In this document: piece after piece, positions 48,459 to 57,760 of the stretch
Layout: each line of letters starts with the position of its first letter
Position numbering within the stretch: position 1 is the first letter of the stretch
Source of the DNA: Flavobacteriaceae bacterium MAR_2009_75
GTDB lineage: Bacteria > Bacteroidota > Bacteroidia > Flavobacteriales > Flavobacteriaceae
DNA: 64,000 nt
Assembly: GCA_002813285.1 (NCBI GenBank)
Contig: PHTZ01000001.1
Span: forward strand, 248,001 to 312,000
Direction of reading: 5' to 3'
The notes under the pieces: model-generated
Told to the model about the DNA's origin: nothing
What the model saw: the letters and a program-made list of their open reading frames with translations, nothing else
The model's database searches: none
Program-made: the position numbers and the translations under genes

Positions 48459-49151
48459 ATGAAATTAAGAAGTATTATCGTCGACGACTCGTCAATGCAA
48501 CGAATGGCAGTTGCAAAGCTGGTCAATAGTCACCCAAATTTAGCTATGGTGGCGGAATACAGCAACGCGATCGAGGCTAAAAATGGAATCAAGAACAATG
48601 AAATCGATCTTATTTTTCTTGATGTAGAAATGCCTATTATCAGTGGTTTCGACCTACTCGAATCACTTGAAAACAGACCTCAGGTCATCTTGATTACAGG
48701 TAAACCCGACTACGCTCTAAAGGCTTTCGATTACGATGTAACAGATTACTTGCACAAGCCGATCACTATGGCGCGCTTTGATGCCTCTGTGAAAAGAGCT
48801 GTCTCTAAATTTGAGCAATTACACAAGGTACAAGAAGACGAAGAGCATATTTTCGTAAAGAGTAACCTTAAAAAACGAAAGGTAATCTTAAATGATATCA
48901 AATGGATAGAGGCTCTCGGTGATTACATTAAATTGGTAACCGATGAAGCCAACATAGTTATCTTATCTACTATGAAATCTTTTGAAAAGCAATTACCAGA
49001 AGATAAATTTCTACGTATTCACAAATCGTATATCGTGAATCTAGAGAAGATAGAGAAATTTAACAGTAAGAATGTTGAAGTTAGTGGCAGGTCTATTCCT
49101 TTAAGCAGGAACAAGAAGACCGAATTGGCCGAAGCGCTGAGCAACGTCTAA
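48459..49151 (+). CDS. LytTR-family response regulator
   Basis: A 230-residue regulator. The receiver domain (1-120) has acidic residues D9-D10 in IIVDDSSMQ, phospho-acceptor D55 in LIFLDVEMPI, and the switch lysine in YLHKPI. The C-terminal LytTR DNA-binding domain (about 135-230) has FVKSNLKKRKVILNDIKWIEALGDYIKLV and FLRIHKSYIVNLEKIEKF. Such regulators usually pair with a membrane LytS-type kinase, but none is near, so it is an orphan in this window. It is divergent from rpsF across a 233-base spacer and has its own terminator. Confidence 0.95.
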   Translation: MKLRSIIVDDSSMQRMAVAKLVNSHPNLAMVAEYSNAIEAKNGIKNNEIDLIFLDVEMPIISGFDLLESLENRPQVILITGKPDYALKAFDYDVTDYLHKPITMARFDASVKRAVSKFEQLHKVQEDEEHIFVKSNLKKRKVILNDIKWIEALGDYIKLVTDEANIVILSTMKSFEKQLPEDKFLRIHKSYIVNLEKIEKFNSKNVEVSGRSIPLSRNKKTELAEALSNV

Positions 49152-49172
49152 ACTTCTACTTTCAAATGATAT

Positions 49173-49203
49173 AAAGTCCTGATTAAAATCGGGACTTTTT
49201 TTT
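49173..49203 (+). terminator. Terminator after the LytTR regulator gene
   Basis: AAAGTCCTGAT (49173-49183) pairs with ATCGGGACTTT (49188-49198), with one wobble, and is followed by a long T-run. Confidence 0.88.
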
Positions 49204-49239
49204 ACAAAAACTTTAAATAAATGTAGGTGTAGGACCAAA

Positions 49240-51696
49240 TCAAACATGGTCAACATTATAAATCACTCTTACACTTCTAAACTGGGCCACAGCGTTAAAA
49301 GATTTTTCAATTCTTCTTATACCTGATTTTACCCCACTCACCGAAGTGCCATTCGGAATCTTCACCAATAGATTTTTCAAAAATTGATTTCGAATTCGCG
49401 CCACAGGCGGATACTCCGGACCGAGAACATTGCCTCCTAAACTATTCCTCAAGGCTTTAGCAAACCATTCGGCAGCCTCATTTAGGCGATTATATTCCTT
49501 ATGTTTGAAAGTAATTTTTATAATTCTATTCTTTGGCGGATACTTGTATTGCTCACGCTCATATAACTGTTCTTTAAACATGCCCTCAAAATCATTCGTT
49601 GAAACTTGTTTTAAGATCTGATGATATGGGTTATAGCTCTGAATAATGACCTTGCCTCTTTTTTGGGTGCGCCCTGCCCTACCCGCTACCTGTGTCAACA
49701 ACTGAAAGCATCTTTCATGGGCCCTGTAATCGGGAAAGTTCAATAAAGAGTCTGCATTCATTATGCCTACCAAACTCACATTTCTAAAATCAAGCCCCTT
49801 GGTGAGCATTTGTGTACCAACGAGAATGTCTATCTCTTGCTGCTCGAAAGCCGTTATTATTTTCTCGTAACCATGCTTGCCCCGGGTGGTATCTAGATCC
49901 ATTCGCCAAGTTTTTGCATCGGGAAATAGTGTTTCGAGCTCTTTTTCAACTTGTTCGGTGCCAAAGCCTTTGGTATCTAGAGTATGACTACCGCAAGCCT
50001 GACATATTTCTGGAAGTGCCATATGATACCCACAGTAATGACACCGCAGTTGCTTCTTGTATTGATGAAAAGTGAGGCTAACATCACAATTTGGGCATTG
50101 AGGCGAATGGCCACATGTGGTACACTCGACTATTGGCGCATAACCTCTTCGGTTTTGAAAAAGAATGACCTGACCACCTTCATTTAAAGCTTCTTCAATT
50201 TCGAGAAAAAGCCGTTCTGAAAAATGACCTTTCATCCGCTTTTTTCGTGTCTGTTCTTTCAGGTCGACCAATTCCATATCAGGCATCAAAACATTGCCAA
50301 AGCGTCTTTTTATTTCTGCAAAGCCATACTTGCCCCTTTGGCCGTTAAGGTAACTTTCAATACTTGGGGTTGCCGATCCCAACAAAATATTGCTACCGTG
50401 CAAATTGCCCAGAACAATCGCTGCATCACGGGCATGATACCTCGGGGCCGGATCAAATTGTTTGAACGAACTTTCGTGTTCTTCATCAACAATCACGAGT
50501 CCTAGATTTGAAAAAGGCAAGAACAGAGCGGATCGCGCACCAATTACAATTTGTGCCTTCGATTTTTGTGCCAAAACATTGTTCCAAACTTCTACTCTTT
50601 CCTGAACATTGTACTTTGAGTGATAAACCGATACCTTTTCGCCAAAATACTGCTGCAAGCGCGTAATCAACTGGGTTGTCAGAGCTATTTCAGGTAAGAG
50701 ATATAATGCTTGCCTACCTTTTTTAATACATTCATCAATTAGCTTGACATAAACCTCTGTTTTACCCGAAGAGGTAACACCATGAAGCAGAGTAACCAAT
50801 TCTTTTTCGAAATTTTCATGAATATCGTCAAAGGCTTTTTGCTGATATTCATTTAACGCCTTTAATTCACTGTTATCTTCTTCACCTTCATAATTCACTC
50901 GATCCGTTCTAAAAAAATATTCTTCTAAAATCACTTTATCGACCAAAGATTTAATCACCGCTTTAGAAGCGCCACTGGCCTCTTCCAATTCTGAAACCTT
51001 TATGGGCTTTTTATGAACCGCCTGTAACTGAAATAATGATAGCACCACTTGGCTTTGTTTGGGTGCCCTTGTCAATGTCTTCAGTAAAGCTTCCAAGTTT
51101 TCTTCGGATAGATACGATTGACCGAGCTTTACATATTTGACAAGCTTGGGTTTGTATTGCTCATAAATTTCCTCTTTTAATAGTATTACATTTTTTTTGA
51201 GCAATCTATTTAGAATCGGCAATACATTCTTACGGTCAACAATGGCACTCACCTCATGCACTTTCAACGAACTTTGGTGGTGTAAAGCTTCAAAGACCAA
51301 AAACTCATCATCTTCTAATTGAGATTCTTCAATCTCTACTTCTGTATTTCTGAGAATCAGTGTTTCACTTTCCAATAAAAATGCCCCAGGAACCGCACTA
51401 CGAAAAACTTCACCTATCGAGCACATATAGTAATCTGCAATCCACTTCCAATGCTTTAATTGAAACGTGTTTACAATGGGCTCATCATCTAAGATTTTAT
51501 GAATTTCTTTGGCCTCGTAAACTTCAGGAGGGTTGTCATGAATTCTATAAACCAGTGCCGTATAGACTTTCGATTTTCCGAAGGGAACACCCACCCGCAT
51601 GCCCGGCGAAAGTAATTCTGCTTCAGCTTGGGCAATTTTGTACGTAAAAAGTTTTTCTAAAGGAATCGGTAAGATTACATCAATAAAATACTCCAT
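49240..51696 (-). CDS. priA: Primosomal protein N' (replication restart helicase PriA)
   Basis: An 818-residue helicase that reloads the replisome at stalled forks. The N-terminal 3'-DNA-end binding domain starts YFIDVILPIPLEKLFTYKI. The helicase core has Walker A LLHGVTSSGKTEVY (about 305), the DEEH box VIVDEEHESSF, and LLGSATPSIESYL. Eight cysteines for two zinc ions are in CTTCGHSPQCPNCD and CHYCGYHMALPEICQACG. The downstream motifs ILVGTQMLTKGLDF and QVAGRAGR are intact. It is the last gene of the nadC operon. Confidence 0.98.
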   Translation of the reverse strand: MEYFIDVILPIPLEKLFTYKIAQAEAELLSPGMRVGVPFGKSKVYTALVYRIHDNPPEVYEAKEIHKILDDEPIVNTFQLKHWKWIADYYMCSIGEVFRSAVPGAFLLESETLILRNTEVEIEESQLEDDEFLVFEALHHQSSLKVHEVSAIVDRKNVLPILNRLLKKNVILLKEEIYEQYKPKLVKYVKLGQSYLSEENLEALLKTLTRAPKQSQVVLSLFQLQAVHKKPIKVSELEEASGASKAVIKSLVDKVILEEYFFRTDRVNYEGEEDNSELKALNEYQQKAFDDIHENFEKELVTLLHGVTSSGKTEVYVKLIDECIKKGRQALYLLPEIALTTQLITRLQQYFGEKVSVYHSKYNVQERVEVWNNVLAQKSKAQIVIGARSALFLPFSNLGLVIVDEEHESSFKQFDPAPRYHARDAAIVLGNLHGSNILLGSATPSIESYLNGQRGKYGFAEIKRRFGNVLMPDMELVDLKEQTRKKRMKGHFSERLFLEIEEALNEGGQVILFQNRRGYAPIVECTTCGHSPQCPNCDVSLTFHQYKKQLRCHYCGYHMALPEICQACGSHTLDTKGFGTEQVEKELETLFPDAKTWRMDLDTTRGKHGYEKIITAFEQQEIDILVGTQMLTKGLDFRNVSLVGIMNADSLLNFPDYRAHERCFQLLTQVAGRAGRTQKRGKVIIQSYNPYHQILKQVSTNDFEGMFKEQLYEREQYKYPPKNRIIKITFKHKEYNRLNEAAEWFAKALRNSLGGNVLGPEYPPVARIRNQFLKNLLVKIPNGTSVSGVKSGIRRIEKSFNAVAQFRSVRVIYNVDHV

Positions 51697-51711
51697 AAAT
51701 GTAGTTACATT

Positions 51712-52152
51712 CTATCCATCTACACGTTGCCAAGTTTGGGTACGATATATAAATGCAAGATACCCCCTAACTTTAAGTTCATTCGAATTTTCAGGATTGA
51801 GCCATATTTTACAACGAAAGGTCATGGCTTGTTGTGGGTCGAAGAGAGTATCGCCTTTGTAAACCCCTTCACCCACATGTTTGGCCCCTTCAATAATGGT
51901 CATGCCCAAAACAGGTTTGTCTTTACGCTCACCCTCACATTTTTCACAGATAAAGTTTTCTTTACCCTCTTCTACAATTTCAACCACCTTGCCGTACATC
52001 AGCCCTTCTTCTTCATAAATATCAATAATAGCTTTCGGTTTGCCGGTACGGTCATCTATCGTTTTCCATTTTCCGAATATACTTTGAGATTGTATCAGCT
52101 GCACGAAGCAGAAAAACAAGCCCATTAAAACAATTCTATGTGGTTTTATCAT
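51712..52152 (-). CDS. DUF2147 family exported protein
   Basis: A 146-residue protein with a signal peptide (1-22, ending LIQSQS). SIFGKWKTIDDRTGKPKAIIDIYEEEGLMYGKVVEI, GMTIIEGAKHVGEGVYKGDTLFDPQQ and FRCKIWLNPENSNELKVRGYLAFIYRTQTW (key parts GKWKTIDD, GDTLFDP and RGYLAFIYRTQTW) are those of DUF2147, a small beta-barrel family in the periplasm. The function is unknown. Two cysteines (CEKCEG) are unusual and may form a disulfide or bind a metal. Its start overlaps the stop of the YihY gene by four bases. Confidence 0.9.
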   Translation of the reverse strand: MIKPHRIVLMGLFFCFVQLIQSQSIFGKWKTIDDRTGKPKAIIDIYEEEGLMYGKVVEIVEEGKENFICEKCEGERKDKPVLGMTIIEGAKHVGEGVYKGDTLFDPQQAMTFRCKIWLNPENSNELKVRGYLAFIYRTQTWQRVDG

Positions 52153-53117
52153 TCCTTTTTAAAAGTTTTACGTAATGAGTTCAAAGAGGCGTTCAATTCG
52201 AACCCTAACAGCAATATATTGGAATTTAACCAGATATAGACCATTAATATTAATAAACCGCCCAGAGCACCGTATAACTCGTTATATCTCGCGAATTTTT
52301 CAACATAGACCCCGAAAAGATACGAAGTCAACATAAATAATAATGTGGTCATTAATGCACCAATAGAAAAGAACTTGGCATGCCTACCTTCTGTTGTACC
52401 AAAATAATAAAGTATGGCCGTGGTAAAATAAGATAATAGTATGAAGAATATTACCTTGCCCAACTGAGCGCCAACGATATCATTTTCCGTAAGGTCGTAG
52501 CCTCTGGTCTTTGCGGCCCAAACACTGAGATAATCTAAAATATAGAACTCCACATAAACATAGGCCACGGCACCCACAATTAATAATATGGATAATATCA
52601 AACCGACCATGAGGGCATACATATATTGCCTGAAAAAATTTCTAGTAAGTTCGACATGGTATGAATTCTCAAACCCTCCAAAAATCGCGTTGACGCCATT
52701 GGCCATTAAAAAGATGGAAAATAAAAATGCCGAAGAGAGTAATCCGCCTCGCTTTTGATCTTTAATCTGTTGATAGATATCACCAAAATAATCACTAGTA
52801 GCAGAGGGTAGAAACGACTCTAAGAATATAAGAAATTGTGAATCGAAATTTTCATTGCCTATACTGACGTAAGGTATGATAAACGGTACCAAGGTTATCA
52901 AAAAAATCAATAAGGGGAATAGCGCCAAAAATAGACTGAAGGCAATAGAACTTGCCCTAGTCGAAATGGCTCCTTTGAAAATGCCAAAAATATACATCTC
53001 CATCAAATCATAGAGAGAAAGACCTTCAAAAGCCGGTAGTTTAATCTCTTTTAGAAATTTGGCCAACCAGTTCAGTATGGGAATCTTTTCAATCTTTTCC
53101 TCTATATCTTTGGACAT
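52149..53117 (-). CDS. YihY/BrkB family inner membrane protein
   Basis: A 322-residue membrane protein with six hydrophobic segments. The signature region GAISTRASSIAFSLFLALFPLLIFLITLVPFI lies at about 55-85, and the C-terminus has YGALGGLLILMVYIWLNSNILLLGFELNA, the typical last two helices of YihY/BrkB proteins. They were once annotated as ribonuclease BN; that assignment is no longer supported. The transport or other function is unknown. It starts directly before the stop of nadC and overlaps the DUF2147 gene. Confidence 0.93.
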   Translation of the reverse strand: MSKDIEEKIEKIPILNWLAKFLKEIKLPAFEGLSLYDLMEMYIFGIFKGAISTRASSIAFSLFLALFPLLIFLITLVPFIIPYVSIGNENFDSQFLIFLESFLPSATSDYFGDIYQQIKDQKRGGLLSSAFLFSIFLMANGVNAIFGGFENSYHVELTRNFFRQYMYALMVGLILSILLIVGAVAYVYVEFYILDYLSVWAAKTRGYDLTENDIVGAQLGKVIFFILLSYFTTAILYYFGTTEGRHAKFFSIGALMTTLLFMLTSYLFGVYVEKFARYNELYGALGGLLILMVYIWLNSNILLLGFELNASLNSLRKTFKKE

Positions 53118-53975
53118 CTAAACTGCCTTTAAGCTCAGGTCCATATTATATACCGAATGGGTCAAGGCACCTGAAGAAATATAGTCAACCCCACATTCGG
53201 CATACTTTCTAATCGTTTTCTCGTTGATGCCCCCTGAAGATTCCGTTAAACATTTATCACCTATAAGTTCAACTGCAGTTCTGGTATCTTCATAATTGAA
53301 GTTATCGATGAGAATTCTATAAACTCCATTCGACTTTAATATCTCACGAATTTCATCAAGGTCTCTCGCCTCTACTATTATTTTTAAGTCTCTGCCCGTT
53401 TCCTTTAAATAATTTTTAGTTTTCTCGATAGCTTTGCTCAATCCGCCTGCAAAATCGATATGGTTATCTTTAAGCATTATCATATCATATAATGCAAAAC
53501 GATGGTTTTCGCCTCCTCCGATTTTAACAGCCCATTTTTCGAGAGCCCTGATGCCAGGGGTTGTCTTTCGTGTGTCTAGAATTTTAGTGCCCGTACCTTC
53601 CAATAATTTTACAAAGGTATCGGTTTTACTAGCGATTGCACTCATACGTTGCATTGCATTGAGAACTAACCGCTCTGCCTTGAGTATACTCTGAGAACTA
53701 CCGGAGACATAAAAGGCGATATCACCATATTTGACGGGGGTACCATCTTCTAGTACACTTTCAACCACCAAGTCTTTATCTACATAGGCAAACACTTGCT
53801 TCGCAAAATCTATACCCGCAATTATTCCATCGTCCTTCACCAGCAACTTAGCTTTACCTTGAGCGTTCTCAGGTATACAGGCCAAAGAACTATGGTCGCC
53901 ATCTCCCACATCTTCGCGTATGGCGTTTTTAATAATATTATCTATTTCATTTTGAAATTGTTCTGCGGAAATCAT
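53118..53975 (-). CDS. nadC: Nicotinate-nucleotide pyrophosphorylase (carboxylating)
   Basis: Converts quinolinate and PRPP to nicotinate mononucleotide in de novo NAD synthesis. The 285-residue protein has the type II phosphoribosyltransferase layout: EDVGDGDHSSLACIP, AERLVLNAMQRMSAIASKTDTFV, LDTRKTTPGIRALEKWAVKIGGGENHRF (key TRKTTPG and GGGENHR), MLKDNHIDF and ESSGGINEKTIRKYAECGVDYISSGALTHSV. Complete. It begins an operon of nadC, yihY, DUF2147 and priA, with zero to fifteen bases between genes. Confidence 0.97.
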   Translation of the reverse strand: MISAEQFQNEIDNIIKNAIREDVGDGDHSSLACIPENAQGKAKLLVKDDGIIAGIDFAKQVFAYVDKDLVVESVLEDGTPVKYGDIAFYVSGSSQSILKAERLVLNAMQRMSAIASKTDTFVKLLEGTGTKILDTRKTTPGIRALEKWAVKIGGGENHRFALYDMIMLKDNHIDFAGGLSKAIEKTKNYLKETGRDLKIIVEARDLDEIREILKSNGVYRILIDNFNYEDTRTAVELIGDKCLTESSGGINEKTIRKYAECGVDYISSGALTHSVYNMDLSLKAV

Positions 53976-54089
53976 AAACGGTATTTAGCTTTAGGCTAAA
54001 TTAAGAAATGTTAAGGGTTTTAAATTACTACGGAAATGGTTATTTGATGATGACCTCTGAAAGCACATAAAAAAATTCAAATTTCACTT

Positions 54090-54097
54090 TATATTTG
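54090..54097 (+). promoter_or_regulatory. rlmH promoter -7 element
   Basis: TATATTTG is a perfect TAnnTTTG that ends three bases before the rlmH ATG at 54101. No TTG is visible at the -33 distance. The expected start point falls on or close to the ATG, so the transcript may be leaderless. Confidence 0.5.
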
Positions 54098-54100
54098 CGC

Positions 54101-54574
54101 ATGACCATTAAGCTACTTGCCATAGGAAAAACGGATAGCAAACCGTTGCAGCAACTAATTTCAGAATATGAAAAACGGTTAAAACATTATGTGAAATTTG
54201 AAATTGATGTAATTGCTGATATCAAAAATTCTAAAAACCTATCGGAAGCCCAACAAAAAGAAAAAGAGGGAGAACAAATTTTGAAAAGGCTTTCACCGAC
54301 CGATATTCTGGTACTTTTAGATGAAAACGGCAAACAGTTTTCATCAATAAACTTTTCAGGTTACCTTCAAAAGAAAATGAACGCGGGAATCAAACAGTTA
54401 GTACTGGTGATTGGGGGGCCCTATGGGTTTAGTGAAAACATATATCAAAAGGCAGAGGGTAAAATCAGTTTATCAAAAATGACCTTTTCGCATCAAATGG
54501 TACGCCTTTTTATAATCGAACAAGTTTATAGAGCTTTCACCATTTTAAAAAATGAACCATATCATCATAGGTGA
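54101..54574 (+). CDS. rlmH: 23S rRNA (pseudouridine1915-N3)-methyltransferase
   Basis: A 157-residue SPOUT-class methyltransferase acting on the 70S ribosome. The start at 54101 gives MTIKLLAIGKTDSK, the exact family start; a TTG two codons earlier is rejected. SAM-binding loops are LVLVIGGPYGFSENIYQKA and the C-terminal FSHQMVRLFIIEQVYRAFTILKNEPYHH, where LSKMTFSHQMVR is the knot signature. Complete length. It is divergent from nadC. Confidence 0.97.
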   Translation: MTIKLLAIGKTDSKPLQQLISEYEKRLKHYVKFEIDVIADIKNSKNLSEAQQKEKEGEQILKRLSPTDILVLLDENGKQFSSINFSGYLQKKMNAGIKQLVLVIGGPYGFSENIYQKAEGKISLSKMTFSHQMVRLFIIEQVYRAFTILKNEPYHHR

Positions 54575-54728
54575 TATTTACTAATTTTTAGCTTTTCCTA
54601 AGCGTTAGAGGTGATTCCTCTTAGTTATAGATAATGATTTTCTAAGTGTTACCTAAAAAAAAGCTTTTCTATATTTCATATTACCAAGTCAACTTTTCTA
54701 CATTAGCGGACTAACAAAAGTCATAACT

Positions 54729-55763
54729 ATGATTGTTACCAAGGGAATTCCGTTCAAGAAGCTGTTTAATTTGTCTTTTCATCATGTTATTTGGCTCTTT
54801 GTCTATATGGGCAGTATTGCAGTTCTATACCGATTTAATATTATTTCTTATGAAATACCTTGGTTACCCGTATCGGTCATTGGTACTGCCGTTGCATTTT
54901 ATGTTGGTTTTAAAAACAATCAATCATATGATAGAATGTGGGAAGCCAGAAAAATATGGGGTGGAATAGTCAATGATAGCCGCGCATGGGGCATGCTGGT
55001 AGATGGGTACATTACCAATTTGAACACTACTGAAAAGCGAAGTGATGAAGAACTACACAATATCAAAAAAAGATTGATTTACAGACAAATTGGATGGCTT
55101 TACACCCACAGAGAACAGCTATTGGTATCTACTTCATGGGAACATGTAACACAGGGCGGACTTACGACCAAACATGCCGAACGACTTGAAGAGAAATTTG
55201 GGGTCGGCATTATTAATGACAGTCTAGAATATCGCCAACTGAAAAATTTTCTTTCTGAAGAAGAATATAACCGACTGGTACCTAAGGCCAATACGGCCAC
55301 ACAAATTATAAATGAACAATCAAGAGATTTACGGGAATTGCGCAAAAGTGGCTTAATTGATGATTTTCGACATATTAAAATGCAAGATGTTCTACGCACC
55401 TTTTATGAATTACAAGGTAAAAACGAACGAATCAAGAAATTTCCCTTTCCGCGTCAGTATGCCAATATGAGCTATTATTTTGTGGGAATATTCATTTTTT
55501 TGTTGCCCTTTAGTATGATGCCCGAAGTATTAGATTCCGGAAGTGTCAATTTTTGGCTTGCGGTACCGATTTGCGTGTTACTGGGCTGGGTTTATATTAT
55601 GATGGAATTAATTGGGGATTATTCTGAAAATCCGTTTCAGCGAATGGCCAATGATATACCCATGCTCTCGCTTTGTAGAACTATCGAAATAGACCTCAGG
55701 GAGATGTTGGGCGAAACAGAATTACCTCCCCCTGTAAAGGCACAAAAAGGAGTTCTTATGTAG
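54729..55763 (+). CDS. Bestrophin family (YneE-like) membrane channel protein
   Basis: A 344-residue membrane protein. The N-terminal region has two hydrophobic segments, with YRFNIISYEIPWLPVSVIGTAVAFYVGFKNNQSYDRMWEARKIWG; FYVGFKNNQSYDRMWEAR is the strongly conserved bestrophin block. Two more segments lie at about 245-295 (FLLPFSMMPEVLDSG), and NPFQRMANDIPMLSLCRTIEIDLREMLGE is the conserved end. Bacterial members form pentameric ion channels, some cation-selective, while animal bestrophins conduct chloride. It is monocistronic and converges on the serA gene. Confidence 0.93.
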   Translation: MIVTKGIPFKKLFNLSFHHVIWLFVYMGSIAVLYRFNIISYEIPWLPVSVIGTAVAFYVGFKNNQSYDRMWEARKIWGGIVNDSRAWGMLVDGYITNLNTTEKRSDEELHNIKKRLIYRQIGWLYTHREQLLVSTSWEHVTQGGLTTKHAERLEEKFGVGIINDSLEYRQLKNFLSEEEYNRLVPKANTATQIINEQSRDLRELRKSGLIDDFRHIKMQDVLRTFYELQGKNERIKKFPFPRQYANMSYYFVGIFIFLLPFSMMPEVLDSGSVNFWLAVPICVLLGWVYIMMELIGDYSENPFQRMANDIPMLSLCRTIEIDLREMLGETELPPPVKAQKGVLM

Positions 55764-55783
55764 ACAAGTATTTTTAAAACAAA

Positions 55784-55812
55784 GACAAAAAAAGCCCTTT
55801 CATAAGGGCTTT
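55784..55812 (-). terminator. Terminator of the SerB-SerA fusion gene
   Basis: AAAGCCCTT (55791-55799) pairs with AAGGGCTTT (55804-55812) across a four-base loop. On the minus strand it runs into a T-run; it may also weakly end the bestrophin transcript. Confidence 0.85.
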
Positions 55813-55836
55813 CTCCATTTTATAAATTAAGTGCCA

Positions 55837-57729
55837 TTAATACAACACCCTGAACTTAATAGTATTCTCTACCTTTTTAAGAGCTTTGATTACGTCTTTG
55901 TTGTATTCTTTGTTGACATCTGTAATAACATACCCTACTTCACTGTTCGTTGAAAGATATTGTCCTACAATATTCAACTCATATTTGGCCAATACCTCAT
56001 TAATTTTGGCCATAATGCCAGGTACATTTTTATGAATATGTAAAAAGCGATGCGCTTTCTGCTGTTTGGGCAACCTTATATTAGGGAAATTAACCGCATC
56101 AACGGAATTTCCGCTATTGATATACTCCATAATTTTATTAGGCACAAAATCAGCGATATCGCGTTGAGCTTCTTCTGTACTTCCACCCACGTGCGGAGTT
56201 AAAATTACATTTGGTATGCCCTGCAGAGCGGTATAAAACTCGCCGTTACTTCTCGGTTCTTCTGGGTAAACATCGATAGCCGCACCGGCAAGTTTACCAC
56301 TTTTCAAAGCACTTGCCAGAGCATCGATATCAACGACAAATCCTCTAGAGAGATTAATCAACATAGCGCCATCGCGCATTTGGTTGATTTCCCTTGCGCC
56401 AAGAAAGTTTCTGTTTGCCTTGTTGTCGTCAACATGAAGAGTTACGACATCAGATACATTCAATAAATCTTCAAGACTGCTGCATTTTTTAGCATTTCCT
56501 AAAGAAAGCTTATCCTCTACATCATAGTAATAAACACGCATACCTATGGCCTCAGCCAAAATCGACAATTGTTTACCAATATTACCATAACCGACGATAC
56601 CTAAATTTTTACCACGAACTTCTCGAGACCCTTGTGCCGTCTTTTGCCATTGCCCTTTATGAATTTCACTACTACGGGCGAATACGCTTCTCATCAGCAT
56701 AATAATTTCACCAATGGCCAATTCGACCACCGAACGGGTATTGCTGTAAGGCGCATTGAATACGGCCACACCCTTCTTGCTTGCATACTCCAAATCGATT
56801 TGGGTCGTACCTATACAGAATGCACCAACGACCAATAGTTTATCGCCAGCATCAAGTACCCTTCGGGTTACTTGCGTCTTAGAGCGTATACCCAAAACAT
56901 GTACGCCTTTTATTTTTTCAATTAATTCTTCTTCCGGTAAACTGTGCTTTACCAGCTCTACAGAAAAACCATCTCTTGACAGGTTTTCTAAAGCTGCTGG
57001 GTGCACGTTTTCCAATAGTAAAATTTTAATTCTGTTCTTCGGATAAGAAATATTTCTAGGTAGATCGTTCACAAAAAGAAATTCATCTAGGTTAGGGGTT
57101 ATAAAATCTGCTTTGCTCGCTGCTTTTTCACGGTGTACATTTTCGGTATAAGCAAAGAATTTGTCTGCAATACCTGCTTCTTTCATTACATAATCACTAT
57201 AGCCATCACCGATAACCTGAACCTCACCATCAAGATTCATTTCACGCAGACATGCTATTTTTCCATTGTGTTGGGAAAGTACATTTTTTTCATCGAATCC
57301 CACAATATTTCCTTGCTCATCAAAAGCAAAAGTGTTGGCGTAAACCCGATCTGATGGAATATTATATTCTTCTACGATAGGTACAATAAATTCTTTGAAT
57401 CCACATGAAATAACATAGATATCATCTGAAAATTTTTCAAAAAACTCTTTGTTGGCTTCTATGGATTTAGAAATTTTATGGCGCAGTTCGTCTACCAGTG
57501 GTCCCAAATCATCTTGATGGGCATTCAATAATTTTATACGACGCTCTAAAGACTCTGTAAAGGAAATATCACCATCAATTCCCAGATTAGTTATCTCCTG
57601 TATTTGATTAACTATTTCTTCTCTATTCGACTTATCTTTTAAGGTCATTTCAGCCAAAACATCCAATGCCTCTACCCTAGTTAAGGTACTATCAAAATCG
57701 AATACGTATTTTCTATTTGTTGCTACCAT
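55837..57729 (-). CDS. serA: Fused HAD phosphoserine-phosphatase-like / D-3-phosphoglycerate dehydrogenase
   Basis: A 630-residue, two-enzyme protein. Residues 1-210 form a HAD-IB domain like SerB: D11-F-D13 (FDFDSTLTRVEALDVLAE), S108 in VISCGF, K157 and G174-DGYSD-179. Residues 228-545 form a SerA-type dehydrogenase with the NAD site GYGNIG at 380-385 and catalytic R462 (LSRG), E491 (PEEP) and H513 (TPHVGG). An ACT domain covers about 560-630, where serine may bind for feedback control. The fusion joins the first and last steps of serine synthesis; the middle enzyme SerC is not here. HAD motif IV has S where SerB usually has N, so the phosphatase substrate needs testing. Confidence 0.93.
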   Translation of the reverse strand: MVATNRKYVFDFDSTLTRVEALDVLAEMTLKDKSNREEIVNQIQEITNLGIDGDISFTESLERRIKLLNAHQDDLGPLVDELRHKISKSIEANKEFFEKFSDDIYVISCGFKEFIVPIVEEYNIPSDRVYANTFAFDEQGNIVGFDEKNVLSQHNGKIACLREMNLDGEVQVIGDGYSDYVMKEAGIADKFFAYTENVHREKAASKADFITPNLDEFLFVNDLPRNISYPKNRIKILLLENVHPAALENLSRDGFSVELVKHSLPEEELIEKIKGVHVLGIRSKTQVTRRVLDAGDKLLVVGAFCIGTTQIDLEYASKKGVAVFNAPYSNTRSVVELAIGEIIMLMRSVFARSSEIHKGQWQKTAQGSREVRGKNLGIVGYGNIGKQLSILAEAIGMRVYYYDVEDKLSLGNAKKCSSLEDLLNVSDVVTLHVDDNKANRNFLGAREINQMRDGAMLINLSRGFVVDIDALASALKSGKLAGAAIDVYPEEPRSNGEFYTALQGIPNVILTPHVGGSTEEAQRDIADFVPNKIMEYINSGNSVDAVNFPNIRLPKQQKAHRFLHIHKNVPGIMAKINEVLAKYELNIVGQYLSTNSEVGYVITDVNKEYNKDVIKALKKVENTIKFRVLY

Positions 57730-57752
57730 GTTCTCGATGAAAAATTAAGGCA

Positions 57753-57760
57753 CAAAAATA
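57753..57760 (-). promoter_or_regulatory. serA promoter -7 element
   Basis: On the minus strand TATTTTTG matches TAnnTTTG exactly, 24-31 bases before the ATG. No clear TTG is seen at the -33 position. Confidence 0.45.
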
